Shown here in pieces: positions 15,686 through 24,300 of a DNA stretch of 24,562 bases. This DNA comes from CAZJJZ01 sp964546505. Lineage in GTDB: Bacteria > Patescibacteriota > Gracilibacteria > UBA1369. The first letter of the stretch is position 1. Each line of letters starts with the position of its first letter. Position numbers and translations under genes: made by a program. The notes under the pieces were generated by a model, which saw nothing but the letters and a program-made list of their open reading frames with translations, ran no database searches and was not told the origin of the DNA. Location: assembly GCA_964546505.1 (NCBI GenBank), contig CAZJJZ010000020.1:1-24562 (forward strand), read 5' to 3'.

Positions 15686-15913
15686 TTATACAAAGAGAAT
15701 TATCAAGGAAATCACCAGACAATAAATACCGGTTGATTCACAAATCGCCATAGCCACAATCATTTTGGGGAAAATATTTTCAGCAATTTCCGGATTGCGA
15801 CCGATTGATTCCATAGCTTTTGAAGCTACCATTCCTTCTGCGATGGCCGGTGCGATGGAACCAATGCCCATACAAATTGCCGCGGCCAAAACTTTCATCG
15901 ATTCTATTTCCAT
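15686..15913 (-). CDS. atpE: ATP synthase c subunit (Fo rotor ring), Na+-type two-carboxylate site
   Basis: It is 75 residues: two membrane helices joined by the polar loop GRNPE (38-42). Helix 2 holds the ion-binding ICESTGIY (Glu59, Ser60, Thr61, Tyr64), nearly the same as the AESTGIY of Na+-translocating c-rings. In helix 1, Glu26 (APAIAEG) occupies the place of the Na+ ligand Gln32 of Ilyobacter tartaricus. This Glu/Glu-Ser-Tyr combination is the two-carboxylate type described for the Na+-driven Fusobacterium nucleatum ring. Na+ coupling is therefore likely but inferred. The gene lies between atpB (24 bases) and atpF. The AT-rich leader before ATG 15913 has no Shine-Dalgarno sequence. Confidence 0.96.
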   Translation of the reverse strand: MEIESMKVLAAAICMGIGSIAPAIAEGMVASKAMESIGRNPEIAENIFPKMIVAMAICESTGIYCLVISLIILFV

Positions 15914-15937
15914 ATAAAAAAATTAATAAAATATTAT

Positions 15938-16705
15938 TTAATTTGATTTAACACTATTGATAGTTCCGCTCATAAAATTGAGCGATAAAAGAGTGAAGAC
16001 AAAAGCCTGAACCACTCCTGAAAATATACTCAGCGCCAAAAAAGGTAAAGGGAAAATATAACTGGTAAAAAAGGCAATTGCCGAAATTACCGCAATCATT
16101 ACTTCACCGGCAAAAATATTGCCAAACAAACGCGCTGATAAGGACACCAATTTGGCCACCTCACCAATTACATCCAGCAAAGCGATCACATTATCCAGTA
16201 AGGCACCACCAAAATCACTGAAACTTCTCGCCTTCCAGAATTTATCCAATTTAATATAATTACCCAGATGCTTCAAAGGCGAGATACTGAAAGCCATTAC
16301 ATGTGCGGCAGATAAGCAAATCAGTGCCAAAGCAATGGTGCCGCTCCAATCAGAGGTAGCCGTCCGAAACAAATTCTGTCCGTCATGAATCAAACTACCC
16401 ACCAAAGGAATTACCGTGAACTGATTAGCCAAGAGAATAAATAAAAATAAACTCAAATAAAAAGGTAAATATCTACGCGCCAGCTGCTCCGAACCATAAG
16501 CAACTTTCAAATATCCCATAAATTGCAAAGTAATCAGCTCAAAAACCTGCTGCATTCTCCCTGGAATCAATTTGAACCCACCTCTCAAGCTAAAAATCAA
16601 GACCACGATCAACACCGTCACCGTCAAGGCGCTCAAAATAGAATTGGTGACTCCCCAACCACCAAGATTGAGAATAGTCGCGGATTGTAAGGCCATTCCT
16701 TCCAT
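15938..16705 (-). CDS. atpB: ATP synthase a subunit (Fo ion channel)
   Basis: It is 255 residues and forms the stator channel against which the c-ring turns. The essential arginine is Arg192 in SLSARLFGNIFAGE. Hydrophobic helices follow the family order, including SLFLFILLANQFTVIPLVGSL and the final SGVVQAFVFTLLSLNFM. The ATG at 16705 overlaps the stop of the preceding gene by one base (TAATG). An internal ATG four codons on (MALQ) is an alternative start, but the overlap favours the first. Confidence 0.96.
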   Translation of the reverse strand: MEGMALQSATILNLGGWGVTNSILSALTVTVLIVVLIFSLRGGFKLIPGRMQQVFELITLQFMGYLKVAYGSEQLARRYLPFYLSLFLFILLANQFTVIPLVGSLIHDGQNLFRTATSDWSGTIALALICLSAAHVMAFSISPLKHLGNYIKLDKFWKARSFSDFGGALLDNVIALLDVIGEVAKLVSLSARLFGNIFAGEVMIAVISAIAFFTSYIFPLPFLALSIFSGVVQAFVFTLLSLNFMSGTINSVKSN

Positions 16706-16956
16706 TATTTGGTCAGTTTTTTGATGTATTTAACGAGAACTATTTGCGTCACAAAAAAAGATAGGATCAACAAAATAATCAAAAACAGTGGTCTTCGATT
16801 AAACACTAAATCCAATCCATATCCCACGCCCGCAAACAACAGCACAATTAATAAAGTAATGCCAAGAGTTCTGACAGCTATTCTCCAGTGCTCTTTGCCC
16901 ACCAGTCCTTCTAGCACCGTTTTACGATCTTTTCGCCAAAAGCTACTTCTCTTCAT
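16705..16956 (-). CDS. AtpI/AtpZ-like small membrane protein leading the ATP synthase operon
   Basis: It is 83 residues with a basic N-terminus and two membrane helices (about 27-48 and 55-75) around GYGLDLVFNRRP. The two-helix shape, the G-x-G-x-x-LD motif and the place immediately before atpB fit the AtpI/AtpZ group, which helps assemble the c-ring and may take part in cation supply. The sequence alone does not separate AtpI from AtpZ. The first gene of the operon, it follows a promoter candidate at 16980-17007 and is coupled to atpB by a one-base overlap. Confidence 0.8.
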   Translation of the reverse strand: MKRSSFWRKDRKTVLEGLVGKEHWRIAVRTLGITLLIVLLFAGVGYGLDLVFNRRPLFLIILLILSFFVTQIVLVKYIKKLTK

Positions 16957-16979
16957 AAAGCATCTTTATTAGAAAAATC

Positions 16980-17007
16980 AATATAAAGAAAGTTCTTTCA
17001 AAAGCAA
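16980..17007 (-). promoter_or_regulatory. Promoter candidate for the ATP synthase operon
   Basis: On the minus strand TTGCTT (17002-17007, 3 of 6) is separated by 16 bases from TATATT (16980-16985, 5 of 6). Transcription would start about 17 bases before ATG 16956. The -35 is weak. Read-through from rpiB-rpe, which points the same way 91 bases upstream, is also possible. Confidence 0.4.
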
Positions 17008-17047
17008 GACCCTAGTCATTGCTAAATCAAGCAATCATTGAATGATT

Positions 17048-17725
17048 CTATTTTCCGCCTTGTAAATTTTTGATGGCCTGTGCGCGATTAGCCGCACTGA
17101 AAATATAATTCCCCGCCACCAGAACATCCACCCCGGCCTCTCTGGCCAGTACCGCGGTTTCGGCATTGATACCACCATCAATTTCTATCAACAAACCAGG
17201 CGCAACTTCATCAGCCAAGCGACGCAACTCCTTTACTTTATCTAAAACATAAGGAATGAATTTTTGCCCGCCAAAACCAGGATTAACACTCATGATCAGT
17301 ACCATGTCCAGCAAAGGTAAGATCGGCTTAATCATTTCCAGAGAAGTTGCGGGATTAATTGATACAGCCGCCTTAACGCCCAAATCTTTGATTTGCTGAA
17401 TCACCCTGTCCAGATGCACACAAGCCTCCGCATGAACAGTGATAGAATCAGCACCAGCCTGCACAAAATCAGCGATATATCGCTCCGGGCTTTCAATCAT
17501 CAAATGACAATCCACCAGCAACTTGGTTTTGATTTTAGCCAACACCGGCGCGCCCAAGGTAATATTCGGTACAAAATGTCCATCCATCACATCCACATGT
17601 AGCCAATGCGCGCCGGCCTTCTCCAATTGCGCGATCTCCTCATTCAAACAACCAAAATCCGCGGACAATATCGAAGCCGCCACCAGTGTATCTCGCTTTT
17701 GCCGAATTGTTGTTTTTTGGGCCAT
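17048..17725 (-). CDS. rpe: Ribulose-phosphate 3-epimerase
   Basis: Interconverts D-ribulose 5-phosphate and D-xylulose 5-phosphate in the pentose phosphate pathway. From ATG 17725 it is 225 residues, the usual length. The TIM-barrel motifs are ASILSADFG, the metal-binding LHVDVMDGHFVPN (His43 and Asp45), CHLMIE, MSVNPGFGGQKFI (phosphate loop) and EIDGGI near the end. An in-frame ATG at 17794 would add 23 residues overlapping rpiB and is not expected for the family. It starts 10 bases after the rpiB stop, so the two form an operon, and is followed 91 bases later by the ATP synthase operon. Confidence 0.97.
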   Translation of the reverse strand: MAQKTTIRQKRDTLVAASILSADFGCLNEEIAQLEKAGAHWLHVDVMDGHFVPNITLGAPVLAKIKTKLLVDCHLMIESPERYIADFVQAGADSITVHAEACVHLDRVIQQIKDLGVKAAVSINPATSLEMIKPILPLLDMVLIMSVNPGFGGQKFIPYVLDKVKELRRLADEVAPGLLIEIDGGINAETAVLAREAGVDVLVAGNYIFSAANRAQAIKNLQGGK

Positions 17726-17735
17726 GCTTGTAGAA

Positions 17736-18194
17736 TTAAGCTGCAATCGCCTCAATTTTTTCCACTCTGCGTTGATGCCTTTCCTCCGCATCAAAAGTAG
17801 TATTCAAAAAAGTATCCAAAATATCCAAAGCCAAATCTTTGCCGGTCAATCTTTCACCCAAGCATAAAACATTGGCATTATTATGCTGGCGTGCCAATTT
17901 AGCAGTTATTTCATTATTAGCCAATACAGCTCTAATATCTTTCATTTTATTGGCGGCCATACACATTCCCACTCCACTTCCACAAATCAACAAGCCCATG
18001 GCACCTCCATTTTCACGTACTTTTTCACCAACCTCTCTGGCAATATCAGGATAATCAGTTGGATCATTATTAAAAACTCCTAAATCCAAAGCAGAAATTT
18101 CCTCTCCATTGACCAGCTTTTTACCAACCAAAGCTTCTTTTAGCTGATTTTTCAATTGAAATCCTGCATGATCTGAACCAATATATAAACGCAT
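17736..18194 (-). CDS. rpiB: Ribose-5-phosphate isomerase B
   Basis: Interconverts ribose 5-phosphate and ribulose 5-phosphate. It is 152 residues from ATG 18194, beginning MRLYIGSDHAGF, the family N-terminus. An ATG at 18218 would add eight residues and leave only 11 bases to the divergent gene. Catalytic Cys71 is in LLICGSGVGMCMAANK, and the loop TAKLARQHNNANVLCLGERL follows. It heads an operon with rpe. Confidence 0.96.
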   Translation of the reverse strand: MRLYIGSDHAGFQLKNQLKEALVGKKLVNGEEISALDLGVFNNDPTDYPDIAREVGEKVRENGGAMGLLICGSGVGMCMAANKMKDIRAVLANNEITAKLARQHNNANVLCLGERLTGKDLALDILDTFLNTTFDAEERHQRRVEKIEAIAA

Positions 18195-18229
18195 TTTTGT
18201 ATTTTTTAAGGTTTTCATCCTATTTTATC

Positions 18230-19153
18230 ATGTTGGAACAAATCAGTACAGCCAAGATTTTTTCGGAACGTCTGGAAAAGCTGGGCGCAAAATACCGCAA
18301 TTTAGTAGTTCTAGACACCAATTTAAGACAAAATATCGCTGCCAATAATTTTGCCAAGAGTTTTCCTGATCGATATTTTTCCTTTCCTTTACAAGACAAT
18401 ATTGTCACCAGCGCCGCCTCGGGCTTTGCCATTCGTGGCAAAATCCCTTTTTGCTTAGGTCCAGCAGCCAGCTTAATCAGCGGCAATTTAGCCAGCTTAC
18501 GACAACAAATCGTACCCAACAATCTCAATCTGAAGTTGATTGGCTTTAACGCTGGCCTTTCGGAAAGTGAGAATGGCCTTCTGGACCAAAGTACAGAAGA
18601 CTTAGCTCAAACTCTCAGTCTGCCAAACCTCAAAATCTTAGTTCCCACTGATCAAAATGAGTTAAAAGTACATCTGGAAACCTTATGTAGTGACTTTGGC
18701 CCTACTTATCTCCGCTTATCAAAAGATCTGCTTGTCAATCCGCTACACAACTCTTCGGACGACTTGCCAATTCTCAAAAACGGCGAAGAACTAGCCATCA
18801 TCTGCCTGGGAGGATTATTGCCTGAAGTCTATCAAGCTTCTTCCGAACTGGAAAAACGCGGCATTTCTCTCAAACTAATCAGCATTCCTTGTTTGCAGCC
18901 ATTACCCAAGAGCCTTTTTTCGCAAATTGAAAAGGTTAAACTTTTGGTTACTATCGAAGACCACTATCATTTTGGGGGCTTGGGCAGCTTGATTGAACAA
19001 CTGTTATTGGAGCAGCAAGTCATCATCCCCTTACTAAAAATCGGCACCCGACAAATCTGTGAAGCCGGAAAACCACAGGAATTACTCAAAAAACACAACC
19101 TGGACAGTAAATCACTTTACGAAACTATCCGTAACCGCTGGCTGGAAATTTAA
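18230..19153 (+). CDS. Transketolase C-terminal-half-like protein with altered active site
   Basis: It is 307 residues from ATG 18230; an upstream TTG at 18197 is unlikely. It covers the pyrimidine-binding and C-terminal domains of a split transketolase: FAKSFPDRY, SAASGFAIRGKIPF, LPNLKILVPTDQNE, GPTYLRLSKD, and a C-terminal domain with LAIICLGGLLPE and VTIEDHYHFGGLGS. Two key positions differ when aligned by eye. The glutamate of the usual GIAEQN, which activates thiamine diphosphate, is Asp56 (PLQDN). The His of the usual DGxTHQ is Asp119 (ENGLLDQ). No N-terminal half, which would carry the GDG thiamine-diphosphate motif, is in the window. Neighbouring rpiB and rpe make a pentose phosphate role natural, but activity is doubtful. 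A DXS-like or other thiamine-dependent relative is an alternative. Confidence 0.82.
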   Translation: MLEQISTAKIFSERLEKLGAKYRNLVVLDTNLRQNIAANNFAKSFPDRYFSFPLQDNIVTSAASGFAIRGKIPFCLGPAASLISGNLASLRQQIVPNNLNLKLIGFNAGLSESENGLLDQSTEDLAQTLSLPNLKILVPTDQNELKVHLETLCSDFGPTYLRLSKDLLVNPLHNSSDDLPILKNGEELAIICLGGLLPEVYQASSELEKRGISLKLISIPCLQPLPKSLFSQIEKVKLLVTIEDHYHFGGLGSLIEQLLLEQQVIIPLLKIGTRQICEAGKPQELLKKHNLDSKSLYETIRNRWLEI

Positions 19154-19166
19154 GTCCTGAAAACTA

Positions 19167-19709
19167 CTACTTCTGATACCAGTTAACTTTATCTCCCGGT
19201 AGAATACCCATTTCCTTCGCTTTACCAGCATTTAATTCCACCACATAGCGTGCATCTGCTTTGGAATTAACAATTGGACAATCACTCACTTGACAAGGCT
19301 GAACATTCTCAACGATATGTACAATTTGTCGATTGGCATTGATAAAAATCATATCTAAAGGAATCAATGTATTTTTCATCCAGAAATTCACCTGTCCCTG
19401 TACAGGAAATACAAATAACATACCGGCATTGGCCGCCAAACTGGTACGATTCATCAAACCAATTTTTCTTTTTAAGTCAGTATCAGCCACTTCCACCTCA
19501 TATTCAAACGCCTTGCCCTGATTATTAAAAAATTGCAGCTTTTTAACATCCAAACCCCGATTGATTATTGCCTGATTGGCCACGTCCTCAGGCTTGGTAC
19601 TGCCCTTATAGGTTAAAGTATCTGTTTTGATATTCTCTGTCGCAGGCCCAAAACAGGCGCTTAAAGCTAACATCATCACCGCCAAAATCGCAATTCCCGC
19701 TTTGCTCAT
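19167..19709 (-). CDS. DUF192 family lipoprotein
   Basis: It is 180 residues. The N-terminus is a lipoprotein signal: a hydrophobic core and then the lipobox LSAC with Cys19. The DUF192 domain spans about 65-178, with RKIGLMNRTSL, GMLFVFPVQGQVNFWMKNTLIPLDMIFI and VELNAGKAKEMGILPGDKV. The domain is common in bacteria and archaea, and no biochemical role is established. Two cysteines in QPCQVSDCP might form a disulfide outside the cytoplasmic membrane. Its stop is 13 bases from that of the convergent transketolase-like gene. It is the last gene of the 24562-19167 run but may have its own promoter (19732-19760). Confidence 0.92.
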   Translation of the reverse strand: MSKAGIAILAVMMLALSACFGPATENIKTDTLTYKGSTKPEDVANQAIINRGLDVKKLQFFNNQGKAFEYEVEVADTDLKRKIGLMNRTSLAANAGMLFVFPVQGQVNFWMKNTLIPLDMIFINANRQIVHIVENVQPCQVSDCPIVNSKADARYVVELNAGKAKEMGILPGDKVNWYQK

Positions 19710-19731
19710 ATAACTAAATTAAACCTAACTA

Positions 19732-19760
19732 AACTTAAGGACAAAAAACATAACTGTCAA
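19732..19760 (-). promoter_or_regulatory. Promoter candidate for the DUF192 gene
   Basis: On the minus strand a perfect TTGACA (19755-19760), a 17-base spacer and a weak -10 TAAGTT (19732-19737, 3 of 6), in the 79-base gap before ATG 19709. Confidence 0.35.
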
Positions 19761-19788
19761 GCTACGCGCCTAGACAAGCAGTAGTGAA

Positions 19789-20085
19789 CTATTTTGCTAA
19801 ATACAAATTTCTGAACTCCACCAACTGTTGACCAAAAAAATCTTGATAATTCGGTATTTTGGCCAATAGAAACTGTTGAATTTCCATCGTGTCTTTTTTT
19901 TCCTCCGCCATTTTTTCTAAAGTAGTTTGATCTTGTTCGCTCAATTGGCTCATTGCCGCCAGCATTAAACGCTGCTCCAAACGCGCGTAAAGATCATTGA
20001 TGAGAATTGCTTTGACTTCATCTGGTAAGCTTTGGCCTGATTCATCCACCAGTGAAGTTAAATAAGCTTTGATTTCTGGAGTCAT
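19789..20085 (-). CDS. Small helical protein, DUF5663-like
   Basis: It is 98 residues, almost entirely predicted helix and strongly charged, with the pattern LPDEVKAILINDLYARLEQRLMLAAMSQLSEQDQTTLEKM. This resembles the short DUF5663 proteins often seen in candidate phyla, a match made by eye. No signal or membrane segment is present. ATG 20085 lies 18 bases after the metallophosphoesterase stop, so it is part of the same operon. It could be a regulatory or adaptor partner of its neighbours, but nothing proves that. Confidence 0.75.
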   Translation of the reverse strand: MTPEIKAYLTSLVDESGQSLPDEVKAILINDLYARLEQRLMLAAMSQLSEQDQTTLEKMAEEKKDTMEIQQFLLAKIPNYQDFFGQQLVEFRNLYLAK

Positions 20086-20103
20086 TGAAGTGTTTGTTAT
20101 TTG

Positions 20104-21330
20104 CTATTTATCTTTTACTTTATTTTTGCCTTTTGGAAAAGTCAAAAAGCCCCTTCCATCATCGTCAAAATAATACTGGTGCTTACCAACATTATTTTCC
20201 ACTGAATAAACCTGTAAATGACGATATCTAGAAGGAGAAGCCAACTCATGCCCATGGACTAAACGATTTACTCCACTTTGAATGAGCCACTTTTCCTGAT
20301 CCTCATTCAAAAATACCAAATTCTGATCATCAATTACAGTAACTAACTGATTAGTTTTTTCATCAAAATCCTCTGCATAAGCCCGCTCACCGGCATTGGT
20401 GTTCAAAAACAAGTAACTCAAATATTGATATTCCAGCTCCACTTGATCATTTCCCAGTAAGCAATTACGCAAATTTCTTTGGTAAACAGCGTTAACCTGA
20501 TCTATTGACTCCTGCAAGTTGTTTCCTGCCGTCTGTAGTACCTCCACCGCACCTTGTGTCAAAGGAGCATGCACAAAAATTTCATCCTCCACTTGCTCTA
20601 TCAATTTGCCATGACAAATTTCCTTCAAAACCTGCCTACCCACTGGATCGGTTTTGAGCACTTGTGCTATTTGCTTTCCCATCTCACTGATCAGAGCCAT
20701 TTTTTTGTCTCTATTTTCACTAAACAATTGCGCCTTGGCTTCAGGGGAAATCTTACGGGAGATCTGGCTCATATACTCCACATCCAAATCATTGATTGCC
20801 GCCAATTGCTCTGTGCTACCCCATTTATTCATAAATTCATCCAAACCAACTGACTGATTGGAGTGATAATACTGTCTTAAAAATCCCACTTCCACACCCA
20901 ATAACCAACGAATCAGATAATGGTCATGATTGCCGTGAATGGTGATCAAATCACCACCTTCCAGACGCGCCTGTTTACGTAGTTCAGAAAAACTTAGTAC
21001 TGTCCGAATACTGGTTTTATGCCTATCACCCAATACATCACCCAGTTGCACCAGTTTGCGATCTCCGCCTACCCATTCATACAAAAACTCCTCATCCAGA
21101 TTTTCTTCATTCACATAGACTAATGGCACACTGAATTGCACCAAATTCAATTTATCCAATAAAGTCGCCCATGTCCTAAAATTGCCATGCAAATCACCTA
21201 CGCAACTTACTTCATGCTGATGAATCACCTCCGCCGAATCCTTAAAACTGGTGCAGCGGCTTTTCTTGATCCAGTCAGGTTGATATAGTGTTTCCTTTTC
21301 TTCCGGATTGTTCCACTCATTAGAATTCAT
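20104..21330 (-). CDS. Calcineurin-like metallophosphoesterase
   Basis: It is 408 residues with the metal-binding motifs of the superfamily in order: GDLHGN (Asp46, His48), GDVLGDR (Asp98, Arg103), GNHDH (Asn134, His135), then FVHAP (His254) and LVHGHE (His359, His361). The spacing resembles the PPP-type protein phosphatase/ApaH group. About 100 residues between GNHD and FVHAP, mostly helical, are longer than in minimal members and may form a cap that sets specificity. There is no signal peptide. The substrate (phosphoprotein, dinucleoside polyphosphate or other) cannot be told. It begins three bases after the stop of the large membrane-protein gene, so the two are made from one message. Confidence 0.9.
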   Translation of the reverse strand: MNSNEWNNPEEKETLYQPDWIKKSRCTSFKDSAEVIHQHEVSCVGDLHGNFRTWATLLDKLNLVQFSVPLVYVNEENLDEEFLYEWVGGDRKLVQLGDVLGDRHKTSIRTVLSFSELRKQARLEGGDLITIHGNHDHYLIRWLLGVEVGFLRQYYHSNQSVGLDEFMNKWGSTEQLAAINDLDVEYMSQISRKISPEAKAQLFSENRDKKMALISEMGKQIAQVLKTDPVGRQVLKEICHGKLIEQVEDEIFVHAPLTQGAVEVLQTAGNNLQESIDQVNAVYQRNLRNCLLGNDQVELEYQYLSYLFLNTNAGERAYAEDFDEKTNQLVTVIDDQNLVFLNEDQEKWLIQSGVNRLVHGHELASPSRYRHLQVYSVENNVGKHQYYFDDDGRGFLTFPKGKNKVKDK

Positions 21331-21333
21331 AAA

Positions 21334-24300
21334 TTACTCTGGGTTGTTTCTTTGATCAGGTAAAGTTTGACCTGGACTCAACTGTGTTCTAGATACCGAC
21401 CGCACACGTCTTCTATTCGCCGGTGCCGCCGGCATTACCTTTGTCGGCGCTGCTGACGAGTCCGGTGCCGCCGGCATTACCTGTGTCGGCGCGACTTGAC
21501 CAGAACGTTTTGCCGCCTCTAGCGCTTTCTCCATTTCAGCCTCATGTGCAGCAACATATTCCGGGTGCTTGCTAGCGAAATCCTGACGTTCTTCCTGCGG
21601 TTGTATTGGTGGCGGTACAGGGTCATAATTCATAAACTCAGGTTCCTTGTCCATGTCCTTGTCTTTGTTATTATAATCCAAATGAACACCACGTGCACCT
21701 GGCATGGCAATTGGCGGAGCGAATAAAATCCTGTCTGTCGCCTCGACTGGTAGTTTGACTGCAGTATCACCGGTGACTAAAAATTTAACCTCATCTTTTG
21801 GCACATAACTATGATCACCTTTCAGAGAAGCCATCACATTAAACACACCATTTTTATCTACATATCCGGCAGCAATGGCTTCAGTTTTCAAACCCGGCAA
21901 AGTATCATTGTGTGCTTTTGCCAAGCTACCTGCATCAAAATACTGACCATCAATTGCCACCTTACCATCCGCTCCGACATCAAATAACTTCCAAACAGCT
22001 TTGCCATTCTCATGCATCTGCAAACCAACTTTCAATGGTCCATCAGCATTACCCAAATTTACTGTAGAAGTATGCTGTAAAGATTTGTTAAACATGTTCA
22101 CAATGGAGAAATGGCAATTGCCATCTGCTTCAATTTTGGGCTTACCATCCCACCAGAAACGTAATTCATCCAGAATCGGATGGCCCGGCGAATCCGTATG
22201 TAAACGAACCGAAAGTGGTTTAAATCCCAGTACACTAAAAGATGCAGGCGAACCCGCAACTGCTGAATGAATTTCAGTAACTGTAAAATTATTGCTTCGC
22301 AAAAAGGCTAAAGAAGTGGCATCCAGGCTTCCGGTTTTAGGATCGATGTTCAACGGCACTTGCACAAAATGTCTCTTGGCCAGCTCCGCTTTCAAGGTTG
22401 CCAAATCCATAGCATTTCCTTGATTGAACAAATCATTATGAAGATAATGAGTGTTTGTGCCAGTAATTTGGTTTCCAGGAATATTTCCCCAATAATCTTG
22501 TGCCCAAGAGAATCCCCAAATCGCGCTAGTAGCAGTAGCACTCACCGCCGCACCAATACCAGCAGCCTTCCAATTTTCCAACCTTCTAAATTTCCGATAA
22601 TTGGCCTCTGTTTTTTTGACATTCTGCCAAATATTTTCCGCCGCCTGTTCTTTGGCTCTTACCAAATCATCCACGCTTGAAGAGACATTTTTAAAATATT
22701 TTTGTTTAGCCTGCGCCACTTTAACCAATAAATTCAAACGCTGGCTTTCAATATTTTGTTCACCTCCATCAAATTTGATTAAATCAATACGCCTTGAACG
22801 GTTACTGAATAACGTTTCCTCATGTAACCCCAGTTCAGACCTTTCATTGCGCACCTCAATTTCCGCCACGGCAGCACAAATCGCCGAATAATCCTGCTTG
22901 GCATCCGCGTCATCCAGCGCGGCTAATAACTCAGTCACAGTTTTCTTTTCGTAGAGCGTTTCTTTTTCTTCCATTTTTCTTTCCAGAGTACGATTTTTGG
23001 AATGATAATCAGTCAAATTAACTCCCAATGCTTCTCTTCTTTCTTTTTGAGCTTTCAAATGAGCAATCTCGGTATTACGACGATAATAGGCATAGATACC
23101 GCCCACAGCCGCCCCCGCCAAAACTGAAGCCGCAAAAGTCGCTACACCTGGAGCGAAAACCAAAGATAGACCTGCGGTACCGGCGGCCAATGCCACTGAT
23201 CTGGCAGTCGAATTGGAAGTAATATTAGCTAAAATGGAAGCACCTCCATAAACTGCAATTGGCAAAGCGATTGGTGGTGTAACCAAACGACCCAAAAGTG
23301 GTATTTTTTGAAGACCTTCAACGATATTTCTAGAAATTTTATCCGCCGAAGTTAAATCGCGCACTTCTGTTTTTACGTCAACATTTCTGGCTTTCGCCAC
23401 CTTCATGGCAACTTTAAAATTATCCAAATCCAGATTATTCAATCCTTCCAAATGCTTTTCCAAAGCCACAATTTGTTCACTCAATCGTTGTTTTTCTTGA
23501 TCATCAGTGGATTTGGTCAAGCTGTCTTTCAATTGATCCAACTGAGTTGTTGCAGCCTGCTTCTGAGCGAGACCGCTCTTTTTGGCTTTGATTTTTTCCA
23601 ACAAACCCGCCGCTCCCGAATTTGGCATTGAAGATTCCAAAAAAGCGACCAAAGCTTGGTCATTACTGCTTTTCAGTTGAGGTAAAATCTTTTCTTTCAC
23701 CTGTAATTTAAACCACGAATCTAGTTGAGCTTCTGATTTGGTGTTATCAGTCACATAAGTTTTCACTAAATTTTCCATTTCAGCCAATATTGTTTGATTG
23801 GTCACCTCAGCTGCTTTTTCTTCAGTTAATAGATGTTGATTATCAGCACCAGACAAACCGACACCAATTCTTTCCGCAATCGCTTCCAATTCTTTTTCCA
23901 GCATAAAACGATCTTGATCAGTTTTGGCAATTGGTGCTTTTTCTGAACGCAAAGATTCCACATCTCCGGAAATCATTGACTTCCAAATACCCTGTTTTTC
24001 TCTCAATTTTTCTTTACTCAATCCGGTTAATTCAGCTCGATAATGAGGATCTTTTTTAATCCGCGTTTCGATTTCTTTGGCATATGCATCGCGATAACCC
24101 TGCGCCGCATTACGCTTCCACCAGCCGTAAGCAGCCTTATCAAGACGCAGTAAAGCACTCCAGGTACGCGGCTGTAACTCCTTTAATTCACGATCCAATC
24201 TTTCGTCCGCCAAGCGTTCGGCAATACGTCTGATTTTCTCATCCACATCTACCACAATCAAATCCAAATCAACTTTTTTGACTTCTATTGGTTTTATTGC

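Noticed and set aside
16986..17050. Hairpins between rpe and the ATP synthase operon as a terminator
   Set aside because: Short stems (attgct/agcaat and atcatt/aatgat) without a T-run on the relevant strand.
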